Origin: Alteromonas sp. KUL49
GTDB taxonomy: Bacteria > Pseudomonadota > Gammaproteobacteria > Enterobacterales > Alteromonadaceae
NCBI RefSeq assembly: GCF_006538345.1
Contig: NZ_BJKL01000009.1
Span: 1 to 64,000, forward strand
Reading direction: 5' to 3'
Length of the DNA: 64,000 bases
Below, in pieces: positions 57,137 through 64,000 of this stretch; within the stretch, counting starts at the first letter, position 1; every line of letters starts with the position of its first letter. The translations under genes and the position numbers were made by a program. The notes beneath the pieces were generated by a model. That model had not been told where the DNA came from, did not search any database, and worked only from the letters and a program-made list of their open reading frames with translations.

Positions 57137-59463
57137 TAGCGCCTGCCCCCTTTATTCTTATTGCTAGTAGTACCTTTTTTGGTACTGAATTTCTTACCAC
57201 TTTTCGCGGCTTTGCCACCCCGACCCGGTTTAGGCGGTGCTTTCTTAATAGTTTTTACTTTTACTTTTCGACCGCCCTTTCCTTTGAGAGAAGTCTGCTC
57301 CAGGAGTAGATCAATCTTTCGCTCATCAAGGTTTACTGCAACGACTTTCACTTCTACCGCGTCACCTAAACGGAACTGACGATGCCCTGACTCACCTACC
57401 AAACACTGCTTAACATCGTCAAAATGATAGTAATCGTCTTCTAACGATGTAATGTGTACCAAGCCATCAATATGGTATTCAGTTAATCGAATGAACAAGC
57501 CAAAACTCGTCACAGAACTGACTACCCCATCAAAAGTATCGCCCACATGATCGAGCATAAACTCGCATTTTAGCCAATCAGACACATCTCTTGTGGCATC
57601 GTCGGCGCGACGTTCAGTCATTGAACATTGTTCACCCAACTGCTCAATTTCTTCGATGGTGTAGTTCTTATATCCAGATACCGACTTTTTACCTTGAGTT
57701 TTGGCAATGATGCCCTTTAACGCCCGATGCACCACCAAGTCAGGGTAACGACGGATGGGAGAAGTAAAGTGAGCATAGGCACTAAGTGCTAGCCCGAAAT
57801 GGCCTACGTTATCCCCGTCATAAATTGCCTGCTTCATGGAGCGTAGTAACATGGTTTGAATCAATTCTTCATCGGGACGACCGCGAGTTTTAATCACAAC
57901 ATCAGTAAAATCAGCAGGTGTCGCGTCTTCAACAATACGGTGAGGTACGCCAATTTCACTGAGGTAACTTGTGAATGCAGTGAGCCTGTCTGCATCAGGC
58001 TTGTCATGCACACGATAGAGCGCAGGTGCCTCATGGGCCTCTAGTGTAAGTGCCGCACTTACATTAGCCAAAATCATACACTCTTCAATAAGCTTGTGAG
58101 CGTCGTTGCGCACTAACGGTACAATGTTCTCTATCTTACGCTGAGCGTTAAATACAAACTTACTTTCTTGCGTTTCAAACTCTATGGCACCACGCTGCTG
58201 ACGCGCTTTCTTCAACGTCCGATACAAATCATGAAGGTGTCGAAGGTGAGGCACGTGAGCCTCATACCTTTGGTGCATGTCTTTATCGCCTTGCAAGATT
58301 TGCCACACTTTTGTGTAAGTCAGTCTTGCATGAGAATTCATCACCGCTTCATAAAACTGATATTGGTCTAACTTACCCTGAGCATCTATGGTCATTTCAC
58401 AAACCATGCACAAACGATCAACCTCGGGATTTAACGAACATAAACCATTCGATAACACCTCGGGAAGCATGGGAATAACTTGTTCTGGGAAGTACACGGA
58501 ATTACCGCGTTGCTGGGCTTCATCGTCGAGAGCAGTACCAGTTCTGACGTAGTGGCTCACATCAGCAATAGCCACCCAAAGCTGCCAACCACCTTCATCG
58601 AGGGGCTCACAAAATACCGCATCGTCAAAGTCACGTGCATCTTCACCATCAATGGTCACCAAAGGTAATTGTCGAAGGTCGATACGTCCTTCTTTGGCTT
58701 CATCGGGCACACTTTCCGTCAGACTTTCAATCTGCTTTGTTACCCCTTTTGGCCACTGATGCGGAATATCAAAAGTGCGCAGCGCCATCTCGATTTCCAT
58801 GCCGGGAGCCATATGCTCACCTAGCACTTCAACAATCTTGCCCACTGGGTTCATCTTTCTTCGGGCACGTTGAGTGATTTCAATAACAACCACCTGCCCC
58901 ATTCTGGCACCGTTAGTATGCTCAGGAGGAATGACTATTTCATGTTGCAAACGCGCGTCATCAGGGATAACTACGCCAAACCCTTGTTCTGTATAGTAAC
59001 GTCCGACAATAGGCTCGCTTCTGGCTTGAAGCACTTGGGTAACATAACCTTCTTTGCGTCCACGACGATCGGTACCGCTTTCTCTAGCCTCTACATAATC
59101 ATCGTGCATGAACAACGCCATTTGCCCAGCGCTGATAAACAAATCACCGCTTTTATCGTCAGGGCGTAAGAAACCATAGCCATCGCGATGCCCAATCAAG
59201 CGACCACGAATAAGCTCGTCTTGATTTTGTAAAATGTACTTTTTCTGTTTGGTAAACTGTACTTGGCCTTCGCGCTCCATAGCTCGCAAACGACGCTGAA
59301 TACCAATACGGCTCTCTTCGTCATCGGCATTCACCACATGACAAACATCTAAGAACGACAACGGCGTTCCCGCTTCTTTTAGCACTTGCATTAAGTATTC
59401 TCGACTGGCCACCGGCTTGTCGTATTTTTCTTTTTCTCGCTGATAATGCGGGTCGTCGCTCAT
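57136..59463 (-). CDS. rnr: Ribonuclease R
   Basis: A 775-residue 3'-5' exoribonuclease that degrades structured RNA and helps with tmRNA-linked decay and cold response. ATG 59463 ([20 protein letters not shown]) is chosen; the open frame continues 30 codons upstream without RNase R character. Domains: winged-helix and cold-shock part (residues ~20-210), RNB domain with [15 protein letters not shown] (catalytic aspartates), S1 domain near residues 625-710, and a basic tail rich in Lys and Gly ([14 protein letters not shown]). It is divergent from phoD. Confidence 0.95.
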   Translation of the reverse strand: MSDDPHYQREKEKYDKPVASREYLMQVLKEAGTPLSFLDVCHVVNADDEESRIGIQRRLRAMEREGQVQFTKQKKYILQNQDELIRGRLIGHRDGYGFLRPDDKSGDLFISAGQMALFMHDDYVEARESGTDRRGRKEGYVTQVLQARSEPIVGRYYTEQGFGVVIPDDARLQHEIVIPPEHTNGARMGQVVVIEITQRARRKMNPVGKIVEVLGEHMAPGMEIEMALRTFDIPHQWPKGVTKQIESLTESVPDEAKEGRIDLRQLPLVTIDGEDARDFDDAVFCEPLDEGGWQLWVAIADVSHYVRTGTALDDEAQQRGNSVYFPEQVIPMLPEVLSNGLCSLNPEVDRLCMVCEMTIDAQGKLDQYQFYEAVMNSHARLTYTKVWQILQGDKDMHQRYEAHVPHLRHLHDLYRTLKKARQQRGAIEFETQESKFVFNAQRKIENIVPLVRNDAHKLIEECMILANVSAALTLEAHEAPALYRVHDKPDADRLTAFTSYLSEIGVPHRIVEDATPADFTDVVIKTRGRPDEELIQTMLLRSMKQAIYDGDNVGHFGLALSAYAHFTSPIRRYPDLVVHRALKGIIAKTQGKKSVSGYKNYTIEEIEQLGEQCSMTERRADDATRDVSDWLKCEFMLDHVGDTFDGVVSSVTSFGLFIRLTEYHIDGLVHITSLEDDYYHFDDVKQCLVGESGHRQFRLGDAVEVKVVAVNLDERKIDLLLEQTSLKGKGGRKVKVKTIKKAPPKPGRGGKAAKSGKKFSTKKGTTSNKNKGGRR

Positions 59464-59648
59464 AGCGCTGTACAGTTTCCTTTTAAATGTCGACGGGAAT
59501 GAGGTTGGTCGTCGACAACTGAGAGATAAATATTTTGCACAGTATAACAGCAATCATTAAAAAACATTGATTTATAAATTGTGCCATGTTGTTGTCATAC
59601 ACAGGCGGTATACCAATAACTCCGAATTACATTAAGAAGAACAGGCAC

Positions 59649-61325
59649 ATGGACAGACGGCGATTTTTATCTTTATCAACTTCGATGGCAGCAAGCGCAG
59701 CACTCACTACAGGTATTGCGGGCTGTGTAAATACAAGCTCTTCCGCTACAAAAGCGACTTTCACCCATGGCATCGCTAGTGGTGATCCACTCAGCGATGC
59801 AGTTATTTTGTGGACACGCGCACTTCCAGATGACAATTCAACACAAGCTTCAGTAATGTGGGAAGTGTCATTAACAAGTGACTTTGAAGTACTTATTGCC
59901 AGCGGAGAAGCGGTTGCGAAACAAAACCAAGACTTTACTATAAAAGTCGATGTCACCGGCTTAACACCGGCAACCCAATATTATTACCGCTTCAAAAGTG
60001 CGAATAACGTCTCACAAGTTGGGCAAACCCTTACTCTGCCTGAAGGCGATGTCGATAGCGTTACTTTTGGCGTATTCTCTTGCTCTAATTATCCGGCGGG
60101 TTACTTCACACCGTATAAGCTTGCTTCGGAAGATACGGCCATCGATTATGTATTGCACTTAGGCGACTACATCTATGAGTACAGCAATACTGGTTATGCT
60201 ACCGAACGCGCTGAAGAATTAGGGCGTACCTTCCCTGAAAACAACAAAGACGAAATCATTTCTCTTGACGATTACCGTCGACGTTACGCCTTGTACCGCA
60301 CCGACAAAGGTTTGTTAGCTCTACATCAAAACAAACCTTTCATCGTTGTGTGGGATGATCATGAAATCACTAACGACACTTACATGCACGGCGCTGAAAA
60401 CCACTCAGCTGATGAAGGTGATTTCTATGAGCGTCGTGCAGCTGCAGTGCAAGCCTATTATGAGTGGCTCCCCATTAGACCACCCAAGGGAGATACCGAC
60501 CTCACCATTTATCGCCAATTTACCTTTGGTAACTTGGTGAACTTATACATGTTAGACACCCGAGTAATAGGCCGAGATAAGCAGCTTTCGTATGGTGATT
60601 ACCGCAATGCTGAGTCAGGGGAGTTTGACCAACAGCGTTTTATGAAAGACATTAGCGCGACTGACCGTTCGCTACTGGGTAACGATCAGCGTACTTGGTT
60701 AGATCAAGCGCTACAAAATGGTGAAGCCAAGTGGCAAGTACTAGGTCAACAATTGTTGATGGGACGCATGTTCTTCCCAGCCTCCGTATTTAATGGCGTA
60801 CCTAGAGACAAAATTGCTGCACACACCCACCAGCTTGCCAATATCAAACGCAAACAAATGGCAGGGGAATCTCTTTCAGACACCGAGTCACAAATGCTCG
60901 CCGTGTACATGCCCTACAACCTCGACGCATGGGATGGTTACCCTGTAGAACGAGAACGTCTACTGATGCAGTTAAAAACCCTCGGCAAGCCAGTCATCGC
61001 CTTAGCGGGTGATACCCACAATGCCTGGCACAACACATTAACCACGCAGACAGGTGAAGCGGTAGCCACTGAGTTGGCAACATCTAGCGTGTCATCTCCG
61101 GGTATGGAGAGCTATTTAAGCTTAGACGAACAAAGCGCGAGCTTGATGTCTGAAGATCTTCCCATACTCATCAATGATCTCAAATACTGTAACTTACACC
61201 AGCGTGGATTCTTAACGGTAAGCTTCACTCAAGATGAAGCAAAAGCAGTGTGGTCTTTCGTTGATTCCATTGACTCTCTCGACACACCTATAACGGCAAC
61301 CCATGAGATTACTATTGCTGGATAG
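59649..61325 (+). CDS. phoD: PhoD-like alkaline phosphatase/phosphodiesterase, Tat-exported
   Basis: A 558-residue PhoD-family enzyme. ATG 59649 (MDRRRFLSLSTSMAASAALT) starts a twin-arginine signal, so it is exported folded; the residues upstream in frame are not needed. The metal sites are visible: LHLGDYIYEY, FIVVWDDHEITNDTYMHG and LAGDTHNAWHN. PhoD enzymes use Ca/Fe and release phosphate from phosphodiesters and monoesters. It is convergent with a TonB-dependent receptor, with which it may form a phosphate-ester or nucleotide scavenging set (inference). Confidence 0.88.
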   Translation: MDRRRFLSLSTSMAASAALTTGIAGCVNTSSSATKATFTHGIASGDPLSDAVILWTRALPDDNSTQASVMWEVSLTSDFEVLIASGEAVAKQNQDFTIKVDVTGLTPATQYYYRFKSANNVSQVGQTLTLPEGDVDSVTFGVFSCSNYPAGYFTPYKLASEDTAIDYVLHLGDYIYEYSNTGYATERAEELGRTFPENNKDEIISLDDYRRRYALYRTDKGLLALHQNKPFIVVWDDHEITNDTYMHGAENHSADEGDFYERRAAAVQAYYEWLPIRPPKGDTDLTIYRQFTFGNLVNLYMLDTRVIGRDKQLSYGDYRNAESGEFDQQRFMKDISATDRSLLGNDQRTWLDQALQNGEAKWQVLGQQLLMGRMFFPASVFNGVPRDKIAAHTHQLANIKRKQMAGESLSDTESQMLAVYMPYNLDAWDGYPVERERLLMQLKTLGKPVIALAGDTHNAWHNTLTTQTGEAVATELATSSVSSPGMESYLSLDEQSASLMSEDLPILINDLKYCNLHQRGFLTVSFTQDEAKAVWSFVDSIDSLDTPITATHEITIAG

Positions 61326-61362
61326 TTCCGGTCGTTAAGGAGTATGCATTTAGGCAAGGATG

Positions 61363-61397
61363 CCGAAGCCGAGCCCCCAGCGAGGGGGTCACGGCGT
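61363..61397. other. GC-rich nested hairpin between phoD and the TonB receptor
   Basis: GCCG (61363-61366) pairs with CGGC (61394-61397) and, inside it, CCCCC (61374-61378) pairs with GGGGG (61384-61388). This block is strikingly G+C-rich for the neighbourhood. It lies between the convergent stops of phoD and the receptor gene. It may be a terminator or a copy of a repeated palindromic element. There is no T-tract. Confidence 0.5.
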
Positions 61398-61444
61398 GCG
61401 GTAAAAAGTGTCTTGCTTTCCCTTAGTAATATCAAAACGCCGAG

Positions 61445-63772
61445 TTAAAAGTTCGCGTACATTCTCACACCGGCAATGCGCGGCATACCTCGAACAAAGG
61501 TAGGAATACCAATGCCACCGCCAGTGTTACCCGCGTCAATCAGGTATTCTTTATCAAAGGCATTTTCTACATAAACTTCCCAAGCAAATCGACTTCCGTC
61601 CTGTGAAGCTTTAAGAGAAATATCCGTCAGTGAATAAGCGTCTTGCGAAGAACCTGGATAGTTACTGCTTTCAAAGAAGACTTCAGACTGGTAACTCGTT
61701 AGCCAGTTTACATCGAGCGCCCAGTTACCCACATTGAACACCTTATTGATGTTTAGCGCACCGCTTACCTCTGGTGCCAAACGGAATTTATTACCACCAT
61801 ATTGGAACGGTGAACCATCGGCAGTATTATCGGCAAACTCAGCATCTAATAGACCTAAGCTACCCGTAATAGTGAGTGATTCGTCGTAGTTGTAGGTAGC
61901 CATCGCCTCAATACCCGACATAGTTGAGTCACCTACCGTGACAGTAATAGACTGAAGGGTATCTTGATCGGTGTATGACTGCTGATAATCAGTGTAATCG
62001 TAGGTAAAGATAGCGCCAGTGAATACAAAGTTAGCACTCTGATACTTTACACCGAAGTCATAACTATCAACAATTTCTGCCTCGGTGATAGATACACCAC
62101 CAGCATTGGCGTCGACTACAGGCGAACGACGACCTTTTGCGTAGTTAGCGTAGAAGTTCCAATTGTTGTTCATGTCATAGCTAATCGCCACACGGGGTAA
62201 AGTGTCGTCAAACTCCCCTTCACCTTCAAAACTAAATACCCCTTCAGGCAGAGTAAACGTGTTACGGGTGTAGCGCTTCTCGTCGATATAACGTACGCCA
62301 GCAGTAACGTTGATATCGTCAGTCACAAAATAAGACGCCTCGGCCACATAAGACACAATGTCCAGTTCAGCTTCGAAGGTGTATGGCCCCATAATGATAG
62401 TTGATGGGAAGTTTGGATTAGAAATGGGCGTACCATCATCGTTGAATAACGATCCCACCAAAATATTACGTACAGCCTCTATTTCTTCAAGTCTGGCATC
62501 AGTAGCAATATTTTGATTTAGCGGGATCCCTGTAGTTGTTTCAAGCATATCTCGTACAGCATCAAAAGTGCCGCGAACGAATGGGTCAACCATGACATAG
62601 TAAGGCAAAATAGAGTCATCTTGCGCAACAGATGCACCAATAAATCCTGCCCAACGATCACCGTTATCAAACACTAAACGCACAGAACCGCCTTGAAGCG
62701 TGGCGTCATTGTCAAAGTAGGCGTCTTGTATACGCAGTGCCGAGCCGTCGGCATCAAATCCTTCGCTAACCTCTACGTCTTTGTAGTAGGCGTCAGCGCG
62801 AAGTGTAAGCGTATTGTTCAAATCGTAGTTTGCAGTGATATCAAAAGTTTCTAGCGTGCGCTCAATACCTAATTCATCACCCATACTAAATTCGGCAGCA
62901 GTGTAAGGGCTAGTGTCACCACCGTTAGGGGCAATCGAGCCAGACTTAAATGCAATTCCCGGTTGGTCGTTGTATTCGTACCCTGCTCGAGCGATGATCT
63001 CTAGCGCATCATAGTTTGCCTTCCAAGTTGCTCTGAATGCCTGTACTGAAATACCTTGCAAGTCTTCACCAGAACAAGGAACACTTGCTCCCGTGTGGCC
63101 AATCACATCAGCAGTGCCATAGTAAGCTTTGTCAGAACACGCTTGGTTTTCAACAATACCATCCATTTCACGGTAAATGCCGGCGATACGGAAACTATTG
63201 TTGTCATTAATCGGCGTATTAAACATGAATTCCGCTTCTTGACCCGCCTCAGTGTCGTAACCTAATTGAATTTTTGCTTCGAACTCATCAGTCGGTAGTG
63301 CTGAGTAAATACTTACAGCACCGTTTGCAGCCGCAACACCAAATAAGGTTGGCTGAGGGCCCTTCAATACCTCTACTCGAGCAATATCGTACAGTGCTAC
63401 ACTCGATACGGTTTTCTTACTGATATCAAAACCGTCTTGATATACAGAAATACGCGGTGTTGCCGCCACCGAAGATACGTCATCGGTGACACCACGAATA
63501 TTGAACGACGGTAAACTCACCGCTTGCTCTTGAATTTGAACATTGGGAAGTACGCGAGAAAGTTCATCTAATTCCATGATGTTTGTGCGTTCTAAAAACT
63601 CACTTGAGATAACATCCATGGTCACAGGAACATCCATAATTGACTGCTCACGCATTTGCGCGGTTACAGTAATTTCCTCAATGTAAGCATCTTCGTCAGG
63701 TGTGTCGTTAGCGAGAGCGTAACCATTCATAGCAACAAGAATAGCGCTCGCGAGTAATGTGCGAGAAAACAT
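61445..63772 (-). CDS. TonB-dependent outer-membrane receptor
   Basis: A 775-residue receptor: signal peptide LLASAILVAMNGYALA, a TonB-box-like stretch (EEITVTAQMREQSIMDVPVT), the plug domain (about residues 45-165, with PSFNIRGVTDDVSSVAA and VEVLKGPQPTLFGVAAANGA), and a 22-strand-type barrel ending FVRGMPRIAGVRMYANF, with the terminal aromatic residue needed for insertion. It imports a large or scarce nutrient using TonB energy. The ligand is unknown; the convergent phoD gene hints at an organophosphate or phosphate-linked compound. Confidence 0.92.
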   Translation of the reverse strand: MFSRTLLASAILVAMNGYALANDTPDEDAYIEEITVTAQMREQSIMDVPVTMDVISSEFLERTNIMELDELSRVLPNVQIQEQAVSLPSFNIRGVTDDVSSVAATPRISVYQDGFDISKKTVSSVALYDIARVEVLKGPQPTLFGVAAANGAVSIYSALPTDEFEAKIQLGYDTEAGQEAEFMFNTPINDNNSFRIAGIYREMDGIVENQACSDKAYYGTADVIGHTGASVPCSGEDLQGISVQAFRATWKANYDALEIIARAGYEYNDQPGIAFKSGSIAPNGGDTSPYTAAEFSMGDELGIERTLETFDITANYDLNNTLTLRADAYYKDVEVSEGFDADGSALRIQDAYFDNDATLQGGSVRLVFDNGDRWAGFIGASVAQDDSILPYYVMVDPFVRGTFDAVRDMLETTTGIPLNQNIATDARLEEIEAVRNILVGSLFNDDGTPISNPNFPSTIIMGPYTFEAELDIVSYVAEASYFVTDDINVTAGVRYIDEKRYTRNTFTLPEGVFSFEGEGEFDDTLPRVAISYDMNNNWNFYANYAKGRRSPVVDANAGGVSITEAEIVDSYDFGVKYQSANFVFTGAIFTYDYTDYQQSYTDQDTLQSITVTVGDSTMSGIEAMATYNYDESLTITGSLGLLDAEFADNTADGSPFQYGGNKFRLAPEVSGALNINKVFNVGNWALDVNWLTSYQSEVFFESSNYPGSSQDAYSLTDISLKASQDGSRFAWEVYVENAFDKEYLIDAGNTGGGIGIPTFVRGMPRIAGVRMYANF

Positions 63773-63994
63773 AATTAATCCCTTGTGTTTATAATAATGA
63801 GTCGAACGAAAACTGGTCTGAGGTGCACGAAGGTAAAGTGAATATGCGTCAAATTAATGAAGTGTGAGTGACATTAAAAAGTCAGTTTTGTGACCTCAAA
63901 ATTAAACAAAACCAACTTATTATCAATTACGTATGTAGAAGGTTTTGCAATCGTGTTACGCTCTTTTAAACCCTTAACCACAAAGGACTAAACC
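63773..63994. other. Divergent gap between the TonB receptor and the right-edge gene
   Basis: A 222-bp A+T-rich region holding the promoters for the receptor (minus) and the next gene (plus). No operator palindrome was recognised. AAAGGA at 63982-63987 is the ribosome binding site of the right-edge gene. Confidence 0.45.
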
Positions 63995-64000
63995 ATGAAA
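63995..64000 (+). CDS. Start of a truncated gene at the right edge
   Basis: ATGAAA are the last six bases. The preceding AAAGGA lies seven bases upstream with good spacing, so this is a plausible translation start. Nothing about the product can be seen. Confidence 0.5.

Noticed and set aside
59464..59553. N-terminal extension of RNase R
   Set aside because: No RNase R carries this sequence; the normal start is the methionine of [10 protein letters not shown].

Overview
The window looks like chromosome of a marine gammaproteobacterium of the Alteromonadales (Alteromonas/Glaciecola-like). This is inferred from E. coli-like ribosomal proteins and RpoA, the moderate A+T content, a TonB-dependent receptor, a Tat-exported PhoD-type phosphatase and a long polysaccharide locus carrying sulfotransferases. 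No rRNA, tRNA, CRISPR array, transposase or integrase was seen.

Layout. (1) 0.3-3.4 kb, plus strand: a secreted helical-repeat protein, a DUF898/YjgN membrane protein and an M48 metalloprotease. (2) 3.4-7.6 kb, minus strand: an exporter-like operon (ABC protein, HlyD-type adaptor, TolC-type channel) whose ABC protein has lost all recognisable ATPase motifs, with a divergent NhaR-like LysR regulator at 7.7-8.6 kb. (3) 8.6-43.6 kb, minus strand: a roughly 35-kb surface-glycan locus. It makes GDP-mannose (manC) and GDP-fucose (gmd, fcl), dTDP-rhamnose (rfbACDB) and UDP-glucuronate (ugd). It also holds an acylneuraminate-cytidylyltransferase/dehydrogenase/SMP-30 module, at least six glycosyltransferases, three sulfotransferase-like proteins, a WcbI-like protein, a LicD-cytidylyltransferase fusion, two FkbM-like proteins that lack the usual SAM motifs, and a giant coiled-coil protein with three copies of an unnamed 'DEYGP' domain. 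No flippase, polymerase, initiating transferase or Wzm/Wzt exporter is present, so export must be encoded elsewhere. (4) 43.8-52.3 kb, minus strand: the complete spc and alpha ribosomal operons (rplN to rplQ, with secY and rpoA). The S10 operon is not upstream of rplN, unlike in E. coli. (5) 52.6-59.5 kb, minus strand: a hybrid sensor kinase, a DUF4397-type lipoprotein, and rnr-rlmB. (6) 59.6-64 kb: phoD (plus) convergent with a TonB-dependent receptor (minus), then the first two codons of a plus-strand gene at the right edge.

Three genes carry single-base homopolymer insertions that break their frame: rplE (ribosomal protein L5), the LicD fusion, and the giant coiled-coil gene. Because rplE is normally essential, and because removing exactly one base restores full-length proteins in all three cases, sequencing error is the simplest explanation. 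All three were annotated as joined genes.

The most unusual biology is the pseudo-ATPase exporter operon, the DEYGP triple-repeat coiled-coil protein, the sugar-acid CMP module, and the apparently catalytically dead methyltransferase-fold proteins inside a locus for a sulfated glycan.
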